In this document: positions 10,903 through 21,120 of the stretch, in pieces
Layout of the letters: every line of letters begins with the position of its first letter
Numbering within the stretch: position 1 is the first letter of the stretch
DNA from: Hyperoodon ampullatus
Taxonomy: Eukaryota > Chordata > Mammalia > Artiodactyla > Ziphiidae
Length of the DNA: 64,000 nucleotides
NCBI GenBank assembly: GCA_949752795.1
Contig: OX457058.1
Location: 30,816,587-30,880,586, forward strand
Direction of reading: 5' to 3'
The notes under the pieces: generated by a model
What the model saw: only the letters and a program-made list of their open reading frames with translations
Told to the model about the DNA's origin: nothing
The model's database searches: none
Position numbers and translations under genes: made by a program

Positions 10903-12386
10903 GTATGCTGTCTTCACTCTGTCCTTTGGGGGCTTTGGGTACTGTCGTTGATTGACCCCTGGGCTGACGGAGCTACCCATGCTGTCTGTGCACAGATCCT
11001 CCCTCTGTTCCTGTGGCCTTGTAGGCATCACCAGTGTTTTGGAGTTTATTTGTGGTGCATATATTGTAAATGAAAACTGAAAGGTAGAGAAGCTTCTGCC
11101 TTGTAAACATTGATGATTTGGCCAAAGGTTGACTGTTTCTTGGTGTTCAACAAAATTATTCTGTCAAAATTTTTAAGATAAGGTGGGAGAATTGATATTG
11201 TCCTACATATATATGCATTTTCGTCTTTATACTAAAATGATTTGATTCCTTTATGTAATAGTATTTTTGGTTACTATTTCTCAGTCTACAAAGTATATAT
11301 ATGTACTTTGTAGGTGTGTGTGTGTAGATGCACACACATTAGAGAAACTTGAAAGATAAAAGACCCTACACTGTGATCATACTTGGCCATGGTTTTTCCA
11401 TGTAAAATTCAAAATAACTTCTGTAATACACTTTTAAAATGGCTTTTTGCTGTCGAGATTATAATTTCAAAGCTTCCATTGCATTTTCACAATTCTCACT
11501 TCCTTGGGTGACTAAGTCAGTTAGACTAAAGTCAAGAACTTTCTATATTTATGGCATAGAACACTTTAATTGAACCTGATGTAGAAAAAAAAGAATTTAA
11601 ATTTCTTCTGAATTTTTGATAAATCAGATGAGCATTATACAGTGTTAGTTTGGTACAGTATGAAATAGAGTTTTACAGTGTAAAGAACATATTTTAATAT
11701 TACCCAGCATAAAATATTACATATATTTATTCACAAGTACCCCATTTTCTGGGAAAAGTTCTTCAGGAACTCCACTGAGAAACATTTTATTAGCCTAGTT
11801 TGAACTAATGAATTAACATTAATAAAACTGCATTTAAAACATATTCCGAAAGTCAAGTTTTAGTGTGGACTGTGATTGTCCTCTAACCCAAAATAGGTTG
11901 AGGGTCCTTAAAGTAACTATCTGTCGTTACTTGTTTTATAAGCGATTTTTTTCCATATATGAAAAAAATCTGTATGCTTCATATAATTTGTTTTGTGCCA
12001 CAGAACATGTTATTTTGTTAGATTGAAACAACTTACTTTTTCCTGTGTTAAATTTGAGTATGTACACCTAGAAGAGAAATGTAATTTTATGTAAATTCTG
12101 TGTGGCTTTGGAATGCTTTTGCTACTATAAATTTCTGTTTTATAAAGTCAAGGGTAGATTTTGATAGCTACTGACTTAATTCCAAGAAGCATTTATTAGT
12201 ATATTGGGAAGAATTTTGAACCTAAAGTTTTTCCCAAGAGTTGTCATAACTATCTCATTGCCTAAACAATTTATCTGCAGTATTGCATAAGCCCACGTGT
12301 ATCTGTGAAGTTAAACCCCTCTGTTTTAAACTGCTGAGCCCACCATGACTCAGACGTCGCTTAGGTAACGGACAGCTTACAGTCTG

Positions 12387-12524
12387 CAGGGTTTCTCAGC
12401 CTTGGCCCTGTGGGGTGTTTAGTAGCCTCCCTGGCCTCCACCCGCTAGATGCCAGTTGTGACAAGCAAAATTGCCTCCAGACATTGTCCCCTAGGGGGCA
12501 GAACTGCTCCTGGTGGAGAACTGT
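12387..12524 (-). mobile_element. MER5A-like (hAT-Charlie) fossil
   Basis: Reverse-orientation match to MER5A: gggtttctcagccttggc at one end and ctggtggagaactg at the other, with gccagttgtgacaagcaaaa and gcctccagacattgtcccc inside. This is an ancient eutherian repeat. Confidence 0.7.
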
Positions 12525-12961
12525 TGCTTTACAGGCAGCAGCTTTGACTGTCACTTACCATGGACACGAGATGTACGGCTGTCCCAGCCTTCTTTACGTT
12601 GAGTCCACTGCCAGGGCTCCTTAGCTGTAGCTGCAAATCTCAAATCACCTGGTTAAAAGCTGGTTAAAAACTCCAAAGCCCAGGCCCTGCTTCAGTCTTA
12701 CTCAGTTCAGTGACTTTTGGAAGCATCATGAATGTGTTGTACAGCAGGATCAGGGCTAAGAATCTCTGGCCCAGTCTCAATGAATTTTTTTTTTTTTTTT
12801 TTTGTAAAGGGGAGGAGGCTCCTTAAACCGAATTCTGCAGAATGTTCAGGGTTTCATTTGGTCTGTCAAGTGTGAGAAAGGTGTTACCAAACTCAGCTCA
12901 AATGGGGTAATCATAATTATTGTCTAGTCTAAACTTTTGAAAGTGAAAGAAGGGTACTCTT

Positions 12962-13164
12962 TTTTTTTTTTTGCGATACGCGGGCCTCTCACTGCTGTGG
13001 CCTCTCCCATTGTGGAGCACAGGCTCTGGACGCACAGGCTCAGCGGCCATGGCTCACGGGCCTAGCCGCTCCGTGGCATGTGGGATCTTCCCGGACCGGG
13101 GCACGAACCTGTGTCCCCTGCATCGGCAGGCAGACTCTCAACCACTGCGCCACCAGGGAAGCCC
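12962..13164 (-). mobile_element. Young CHR-type SINE, short form
   Basis: This short (about 200 bp) minus-strand SINE has its head at 13164 and a T-run (its A-tail) at 12962-12972. It is flanked by a perfect 15-bp target-site duplication (aagaagggtactctt) at 12947-12961 and 13165-13179. The exact duplication and low divergence from other copies in the window suggest a recent insertion. It sits 338 bp upstream of the last TJP1 exon. Confidence 0.93.
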
Positions 13165-13501
13165 AAGAAGGGTACTCTTAATAAGTGTTTGGACTCGGGC
13201 AAACTGGAACTGTCCCAGGCACATGATCACCCTAACTTTTATTCATTTTTTAAAGGGCTCGAACTTGAAAACATAAAAAATAAAAGAGAAATCTGCAACA
13301 GCTTTTGGATCATTAGATTCCAGTGGGTCTCCAATGAAGTATATATATAGCACTAAGAGTTTTGGTACAAGTGCAGTATGCTGAAGAAGAGGAAAATTGT
13401 ATCTAAATATATATATGTTAGTGTTTGTCCCATGATTGCAAAGCATTACAGATAGCAGTTTAACCAACCAGAAATGACATGAACTTTTTTTTCTCTCGTA
13501 G

Positions 13502-13596
13502 GTGATCCTAAAACCTGGCAAAACAAGTGTCTTCCTGGAGATCCAAATTATCTTGTTGGAGCAAACTGTGTTTCTGTCCTGATTGACCACTTTTAA
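13502..13596 (+). CDS. TJP1: TJP1 terminal coding exon, end of ZU5 domain and stop
   Basis: The exon begins after ttctctcgtag|GTGATCC and encodes DPKTWQNKCLPGDPNYLVG then ANCVSVLIDHF, followed by TAA at 13594-13596. This is the known ZO-1 C-terminus. Together the five exons give 370 residues with unbroken phase, so the gene appears functional here. The remaining N-terminal parts (PDZ, SH3 and GUK domains) lie beyond the left edge. Confidence 0.97.
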
Positions 13597-14704
13597 TTCT
13601 TAAAATATAGGAACTTGATTAAATAATGTGAAACTGGGTTAAACTTACTAAATCTAAATGGAACCACTCCATCAAGTATTATACCTTTCCTAGAATTGAT
13701 ACTGCAGTGTGTTAGTATCACACACTTTGTTTGAACTGGAGAGGCTGAGTGAACATCCCCTGAATCGTTCTCGGGAAACATGCTGCCTGCTGCATGTTGG
13801 GGGTTGGTGTTGGCTACAGGCTCCAAGAAGTGATGCTTTGTAATGAGTTTTGTACTTTTATATGGTCACTGCTTAACTTCACATATTGATTTCCGTTAAA
13901 ATACCAGCCAGTAAATGGGGTGCATTTGAGTTCTGTTCTTTCTAAAGTACACTGTTTCAGACTTTATTATGGCCCTGGCCTGGCATACACATTTTTATTA
14001 TGCATGAGGTAATCACACGTTTTTAAAAAGCACCTCAAATGTATAACCAGTGTAGTGGATTTAACAGAAATGTACAGCAAGGGGAATTTATAGCTTTTTT
14101 TTTTTTTTTTTTTGCCGGGGCGGGGCAAGTGAAGACAATTACTTACTGTATATGAAAACTCATTTTTCTTAGGGAAGGACACCAAAGCATGTGAGACTGG
14201 TTCTGTGGCCTCTTTGGATCTGTAAGTTAACCATATCACCATAGACATACTAACCAGCAGGAATGCCTTACCCTCGTGTTTTTAATTCTTAGATCATTCT
14301 GTGTATTACTAAGTTTTTATGGCTTTTGTGCACATCTAGATACTGTATCATGAAAAGATTGAGTGAATTGTGGATTTGGTGGTTTCAGAAATGTGTAATC
14401 ACCCAGAAGAAAATAATGGTGTGATTTGGGGTGGGGTTTTTTTTTGTTTTGTTTGTTTGGCAAGGGGCAGTGGTTGTTTTCTCTCTCTCTCCTTTTTTTT
14501 TTTTTTTTTTTTGGCTATGCATTTAAAAACTTTTGATGTTTTAAGGATGCTTGTACATAAGGCGTGCATTCCACTTTGTTCTTGGTTTGTAAATTAACTT
14601 TTATAAACTTTACCTTTTTTATACATAAACAAAACCAAGTTTCTTAAGGCTACCTTTGTATTCTCTCCTGTACCTCTTGAGCCTTGAACTTTGACCTCTG
14701 CAGC

Positions 14705-14710
14705 AATAAA
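14705..14710 (+). promoter_or_regulatory. TJP1: Possible proximal poly(A) signal
   Basis: An AATAAA hexamer lies within the TJP1 3' UTR, about 1.1 kb after the stop. It could produce a shorter 3' UTR; use is not shown by the sequence. Confidence 0.5.
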
Positions 14711-15035
14711 GCAGCATTTCTATGACACACACAAGGTCAGTTTTTTAAGAAAAAGAATGCACAGAGTTGTTACATTTTTAAATGCTGCATTCAAAAGATA
14801 CAGTTACTCAGAATTCTCTAGTTTGAATAAATTCTTGCAAAGTATCCCTATTGTAATTTGTGATATGATGCTGTGCCCTAAAGTGTATTTTTTTACTAAT
14901 AGACAATTTATTACGGCACATCAGCACAATTTCTGTTTAGATAATACACCACTACATTCTGTTAATCAATCAGTAGGTGTGACTGAATTTCTTTTGCAGT
15001 TATTAAAAAAAAATCTCAAATTTCTAAATCTGCAG

Positions 15036-15056
15036 AATAAAACTTTTTAAAATAAA
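15036..15056 (+). promoter_or_regulatory. TJP1: Paired distal poly(A) signals of TJP1
   Basis: Two AATAAA hexamers lie at 15036-15041 and 15051-15056, followed by a GT-rich stretch (gtgctggtttggtctgtttg), the usual layout of a cleavage and polyadenylation site. This is the likely main 3' end of the gene. Confidence 0.75.
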
Positions 15057-15075
15057 GTGCTGGTTTGGTCTGTTT

Positions 15076-15399
15076 GCCCACTATTTCTAGTATTGTTTAA
15101 CTTCATAATCCTAGTTTAAAATCCTGCACACTGATCCTCATCACCCAGTTGCCTGCTGCCACATTGGTCCTGGTGGGGGTGGGGGGATTTGGAGTGAGCC
15201 CCTGTTGCCAGTGCATCCTGGCAGAAGACAGAGCAGGAGAAGGGGGGCAGGTGGAGTCTTCCCACTGTGCCTGTAATGTGGATGTATGTGTTTATTTGTG
15301 TTCTTAGGGCCAACCTGTATATGGTTTTGTCTCCTCCCTTACAGTTTTTAGAAAAACATAACATGGGCCGATTGTGGGGATTTAATCTGCAGTTCGTGC
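15076..15399. other. Unique intergenic sequence
   Basis: A short non-repetitive stretch lies between the TJP1 3' end and the first L1. It includes a G-rich patch near 15171-15187. I see no gene, and the minus-strand 82-aa frame here has no recognisable features. Confidence 0.6.
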
Positions 15400-17405
15400 A
15401 GATGCCACCAGAAAATTACCAGAGCTAATCAATGAATTTAGTAAAGTCGCAGGATACAAAATTAACAAACAGAAATCTATTGCGTTCCTATACACTAACA
15501 ATGAAAGATCAGAAAGAGAAATTAAGGAAACAATCCCGTTTACCACTGCAACAAAAAGAATAAAATATCTAGGAATAAACATACCTAAGGAGGCAAAAGA
15601 CCTGTACGCTCGCAGCAAAGTATAAGATACTGATGAAATCAAAGATGACACAAACAGATGGAGAGATATACCATGTTCTTGGACTGGAAGAATGAATGTT
15701 GTGAAAATGACTGTACTACCCAAAGCAATCTACAGATTCAGTGTACTCCCTATCAAATTACCAATGGCATTTTTCACAGAATTAGAACAAAGAATTTTAC
15801 AATTTGTATGGCAATACCTTGAGTAGCCAAAGCAATCTTGGTGGGGTGGGGGCAGGGGGGGAAATGGAGCTGGAGGTATCAGGGTCCCTGACTTCACACT
15901 ATACTACTACAAAGCTACAGTAATCAAGACACTATGGTACTCATACAAAAACAAATACAGATCAATGGAACAGGATAGAAAGCCCAGAGATAAACCCATA
16001 CACCTGTGGTCACCGAATCTATAACAGGAGGCAAGGATATACAATGAAGCAAAGACAGCCTCTTCAATAAGTGGTGCTAGAAAAACTGGACAGCTACGTG
16101 TAAAGAATGAAATTAGAACACTCCCTAACACCATACACAAAAATAAACTCCAAATGGATTAAAGACCTAAATATAAGGCCAGACACCATAAAACTCTTAG
16201 AGGAAAACATAGGCAAAACACTCTGACATAAATCACACCAAGATCTTTTTTGACCCACCTCCTGAAGTAATGGGAAAAACACAAATGGGACCTAATTAAA
16301 CTGAAAAGCTTTTAGCACAGCAAAGGAAACCGTAAACAAGGTGAAAAGACAGTCTTCAGAATGGGAGAAAATATTTGCAAATGAATCAACGGACAAAGGA
16401 TTAATCTCCAAAATATACAAACAGCTCATGCAGCTCAATATCAAAAAAATAACCCAATAAAAAAATGGGCAGAAAACCTAAATTGACATTTCTCCAAGGA
16501 AGACATACAGAAGGCCAACAAACACATGAAAAGATGCTCAACATCCCTAATTATTAGAAAAATGCAAATCAATACTCAATGAGATCACCTCACGCTGTTC
16601 AGAATGGCCATCATCAAAAAGTCTACAAACGGTGTAGGGGGTGTGGAGAAAAGGAAACCCTCCTACACTGTTGGTGTGAATGTAAACTGGTACAGCCACT
16701 ATGGAGAATAATATGGAAGTTCCTTAAAAAACTAAAAATACAGCTACCATATGATCTAGTAATCACACTTGGGCATACATAAGGAGAAAACCATTAATTC
16801 CAAAAGATGCATGCACCCTAATGTCCATTGAGCACTATTTAAAATAGCAAACACATGGGAGAAACCTAAGTATCCATCGACAGATGAATGGATAAAGAAG
16901 TGGTGCACATACCCAATGGAATACTATTCAGCCATAACAGAATGAAATAATGCCATTTGCAGCAACATGAATGGACCTAGAGATAAGTATACTAATTGAA
17001 GTGAGTTAGAAAATGACAAATACATGATACCACATATTTGGAATCTAAAAATGATACAAATGAACTTACTTACAAAAAAGAAACAGTCACAGACCTCAAA
17101 AACAAACTTAGGCATTTGTGTTAGCCATTTGTGGAAATCCACTTACTCTTATTAATTTTTAGTTTTTTATCTTCAATAAATACACCTGAATTAAAAACAA
17201 AAAACAAACTTATGGTTTCCAAAGGGGAAAGGGTAGGGGAGGGATGAATTAGGAGGTTGGATTAACATATACTCACTACTGTATATAAAATAATCAACAA
17301 GGATCTACTGTATAGTGCAGGGAACTCTACTCAATATTGTGTAGTAACCTATATGGGAAAAGAATCTGAAAATGAATAGATATTTGTATATTTATAACTG
17401 AATCA
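15400..17405 (+). mobile_element. L1-A, 5'-truncated L1
   Basis: The element starts within the ORF2 reverse-transcriptase region (from gatgccaccagaaaattac) and runs through the C-terminal cysteine motif ([17 protein letters not shown] at about 16635-16690) into the 3' UTR. ORF2 is broken by many stops and frameshifts. A G-rich block at about 15838-15861 replaces a few bases of normal ORF2. A mini-retrocopy interrupts it at 17111-17199. It lacks a proper 3' end and stops at the border of L1-B. Confidence 0.9.
17111..17199 (+). pseudogene. Mini processed retrocopy of an unidentified 3' UTR
   Basis: This 89-bp stretch is foreign to L1 and splits L1-A between two copies of a perfect 13-bp direct repeat (aaaaacaaactta) at 17098-17110 and 17200-17212. 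It contains AATAAA at 17175-17180, then about 12 nt, then an A-rich tail, exactly as expected for the very end of a polyadenylated mRNA inserted by the L1 machinery. I do not recognise the source gene. Confidence 0.75.
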
Positions 17406-18326
17406 TATAACTGGGCACCTACCAGGCACTGGTGGGGGACAACGAACACCTAAGGGGACGGGATGAACCCCTGAGCAACCAGGTAGGACATGGGAGGGGG
17501 GCGGACAGGGGAGGAGAAGTGGAGGCAGGTTGGGACCAGTGCCCCGGAGGGGTGGCTGGGGGAGAGGAGGGGTTCCCATGCCCAGAGGGGCCCACCCATG
17601 GTGAGGGGAGCAACGGGGATGGGGAGATACCCTAGGGAGATGGGAGGATCAAAAGGGAATGCGGCCGGCATTTCCCCTGCCCACTGGGGCCCTGGGACCC
17701 TGCTGAGGTCCCGGTGCTGATCCTCTGCGCTCAGAGGGCCCCTCCAGCTGCACTGAGCCAAAGCCCTGTCCACGTACCCCCACCCAGGGCCTTACTTCTA
17801 CACTCCACACTCCAACGACCCCTCTGGCCATGCTGCCATTGTCGGTGGCACAAGTCCTTAGCATAGGTCCCCGCCCCCGCCTAAGCCCCACCCCCACAGC
17901 TAAGGCCTTTTCCAGTTTTTGTTTTTATTTATTTTTTGCTCTTGTGCTTCTGTTTTAACTTGTTACTGTTTCACTTTTATTTTTTCTAATATATTTTTTA
18001 TTTTCCTAATTTAATTTTTTATTTTTTGTTATTGTACTCTTTTTTTTTCCCTTCTTTTTTCTTTTGCTGCGCCATACAGCTTACAGGATCTTGGTTCCCA
18101 GCCGGCGGGTTGGGCTTGAGCTCCTGTGGTGGGAGCACCAAGTCCAAACCACGGGACTAACAGAGAACCTCAGACCCCAGGGAATATTAATCAGAGTGAG
18201 GTCTCCCGAAGGTCCTCATCTCAGCAACAAGACACGGCTTTTGTCCAGCTGCCTGCAAACTCCAGCGCTGGACACCTCAGGCTAAACAACGAGTAAAACA
18301 GGAACACAGCCCCACCCATCAAAAAA

Positions 18327-19222
18327 ATGAAACGACAAAAAAATATGTTACAGACGAAGGAGCGAGGTAAAAACCTACAAGACCAAATAAATGAAGAGGA
18401 AATAGGCAACCTACCTGAAAAAGAATTCAGAGTAGTGATAGTAAAGATGATCCAAAATCTTGGAAATAGAATGGAGGCATGGATTCAGAAAATACATGAA
18501 ATGTTTAACAAAGACCTAGAAGAACTAAAGAACAAACACAGTGATGAACAACACAATAAATGAAATGAAAAATACACTAGAAGGAATCAATAGCAGAATA
18601 ACTGAGGCAGAAGAACAAGTGAGCTGGAAGACAGAATGGTGGAAATAACTGCCAAAGAGCAGAATAAAGAAAAAAGAATGAAAAGACTTGAGGACAGTCT
18701 CAGAGACCTCTGGGACAACATTAAATGCACCAACATTCGAATTATAGGAGTCCCAGAAGAAGAAGAGAAAGACAAGGGTCTGAGAAAATATTTGAAGAGA
18801 TTATGGTCGAAAACTTCCCTAACATGGGAAAGGAAATAGTCACCCAAGTCCAGGAAGCACAGAGAGTCCCATACAGGATAAACCCTAGGAGAAACGCACC
18901 AAGACACATATTAATCAAACTCACAAAAATCAAATTCAAAGAAAAAATATTAAAAGCAGCAAGGGAAAAGCAACAAATAACATACAAGTGAATCCCCATA
19001 AGGTTATCAGCTGATTTTTCAGCAGAAACTCTGCAGGCCAGAAGGGAGTGGAAGGATATATTTAAAGGGATGAAAGGGGGAAAACCTACAACCAAGATTA
19101 CCCAGCAAGGATCTCATTCATATTTGATGGAGAAATCAAAAGCTTTACAGACAAGCAAACGCTAAGAGAATTCAACACCACCAAAAACAGCTTTACAACA
19201 AATGCTAAAGGAACTTCTCTAG
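18327..19222 (+). pseudogene. L1-B ORF1 remnant
   Basis: The remnant starts MKRQKNMLQTKERGKNLQDQ and shows a coiled-coil part, then the RRM-like RNA-binding part ([11 protein letters not shown]) and the C-terminal domain ([11 protein letters not shown]). It is broken by frameshifts near 18562 and 18780 and by in-frame stops. ORF1p is the L1 RNA-binding chaperone; this copy cannot make it. Confidence 0.85.
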
Positions 19223-20412
19223 GTGGGAAACACAAGAGAAGAAAAAGACCCACGAAAACAAACCTAAATCAATTAAGAAAATGGTAATAGGAACATAAAT
19301 ATCAATAATCACCTTGAATGTAAATGGATTAAATGCTCCAACCAAAAGACACAGACTGGCTGAATGGATACAAAAACAAGACCTGTACAAATGCTGTCTA
19401 CAAGAGACCCACTGCAGACCTAGGGGCACATACAGACTGAAAGTGAGGGGAAGGAAAAAGATATTCCATACAAATGGAAATCACAAGAAAGCTGGAGTAG
19501 CAATACTCATATCAGACTTTAAAATAAAGACTGTTACAAAAGATAAGGAAGGACACTACATAATGATCAAGGGATCGATCCAAGAAGAAAATGTAAAAAT
19601 TGTAAATATTTATGCACCCAGCATAGGAGCACCTCAATCCATAAGGCAAATGCTAACAGCCATAAAAGGGGAAATTGACAGTAACACAATAATAGTGGGA
19701 GACTTTAACACCCCACTTTCACCAATGGACAGATCATCCAGACAGAAAATAAATAAACACAAGCTTTAAATGGCACAATAGACCAGATAGTTTTAACTGA
19801 TATTTATAGGACAGTCTACCTGAAAGTGACAGAATACACTTTCTTCTCAAGGGCACACAGAACATTCTCCATGATAGATCACATCTTGGGTCAAACACCA
19901 AGCCTTGGGAAATTTAAGAAAATTGAAATTGTACCAAGCATCTTTTCTAACCAACATGCTATGAGATTAGAAATCAATTACAGGGAAAAAAATTGTAAAA
20001 AACACAAACACATGGAAATTAAACAGTGCGCTGCTAGATAACCAAGAGATCACTGAAGTAATCAAAGAGGAAATTTAAAAATACTTAGAAACAAATGACA
20101 ACTAAACCATGACGATCGAAAACCTATGGGACGCAGCAAAAGCAGTTCTAAGAGGGAAGTTTATAGCAATTCAAGCTCACCTCAAGAAACAAGAAGAATC
20201 TCAAATTAACAACTAACTTTACACCTAAAGCAACTAGAGAAAGAAGAACAAAGAAAACTCAAAGTTAGTAGAAGGAAAGAAATCATAAAGATCAGAACAA
20301 TGAAATAGAAACGAAGAAAATAATAGCAAAGATCAATAAAACTAAAAGTTGGTTCCTTGAGAAGATAAATTGATAAACCTTTAGCCAGAATCATCACAAA
20401 AAAAAGATACAG

Positions 20413-20762
20413 GGAACTTCCCTGGTGGCTCAGTGGTTAAGAATCTGCCTGCCAATGCAGGGGACATGGGTTCAAGCCCTGGTCCGGGAAGATCCCACAT
20501 GCTGTGGATCGACTAAGCCTGTGCATCAGAACTAATGAGCCAGCACTCTAGAACCCACGAGGCAGAACTACTCAGCCTGTGTGCTGCAACTACTGAAGGC
20601 CGCATGCCTAGAGCCCGTTCTCCGCAACAAGAGAAGCCCCCTCAATGAGAAGCCTGTGGACTATAATGAAGAGTAGCCCCCACACGCTGCAAGTAGAGAA
20701 AGCCACGCACAGCAATGAAGACCCAACGCAGCCAAACATAAATAAATTTATATATAAGAAAA
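20413..20762 (+). mobile_element. CHR-type SINE, long form (in L1-B)
   Basis: Plus-strand head acttccctggtggctcagtgg, B-box-like ggttcaagccc, and a tail of short A-rich repeats near 20740-20760. It is inserted in ORF2 of L1-B directly before a second copy. Confidence 0.88.
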
Positions 20763-20763
20763 G

Positions 20764-21120
20764 GGGGACTTCCATGGTAGCACAGTGGTTAGGAATCTGC
20801 CTACCAGTACAGGGGACATGGGTTCAAGCCCTGGTCTGGGAAGATCCCACATGCCGCGGAGCAACTAAGCCCGTGTGTCACAACTACTGAGCCTGTGCTC
20901 TAGAGCCCGTGAGCCACAACTACTGAGCCCACATGCCACAATTACTGAAGCCCATGCATTTAGAGCTCATGCTCTGCAATAAGAGAAGCCACCGCAATGA
21001 GAAGCCTATGCACTGCAATGAAGAGTAGCCCCCGCTCTCTGCAACTAGAGAAAGCCTGCCTGCAGCAATGAAGCTGAATGCAGCCAAAAATAAATAAATA
21101 AATAAATAAAATTTTAAAAA
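20764..21120 (+). mobile_element. CHR-type SINE, long form, second in tandem (in L1-B)
   Basis: A second SINE in the same orientation begins right at the tail of the first (gacttccatggtagcacagtgg) and ends in an (ATAA)n tail at about 21088-21110. SINEs often insert into the A-rich tails of earlier SINEs. After it the L1-B sequence resumes. Confidence 0.88.

Larger units (their letters stand above)
10903..13501 (+). other. TJP1: TJP1 last intron
   Basis: The intron runs from gtatgc to ttctctcgtag. Most is AT-rich and unique. It contains a short TG/CA-rich patch near 11285-11340, a MER5A-like fossil at 12387-12524, a T run at about 12787-12803, and a young CHR SINE at 12962-13164 only 338 bp before the terminal exon. 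No exon is seen. Confidence 0.85.
13597..15075 (+). other. TJP1: TJP1 3' untranslated region
   Basis: AT-rich sequence follows the stop without repeats of recent origin. It holds two long T runs (14096-14114 and about 14493-14511), the second preceded by a short CT-rich stretch, and several AATAAA signals near its end. The assigned end, 15 to 25 bp after the last AATAAA, is inference. Open frames within it (for example 14370-14597 and 14691-15050) are not considered genes. Confidence 0.8.

Noticed and set aside
12600..12785. MER20-like repeat in the last TJP1 intron
   Set aside because: A few phrases look similar (aatcacctggttaaaagc), but the order and length are too poor to support by eye.
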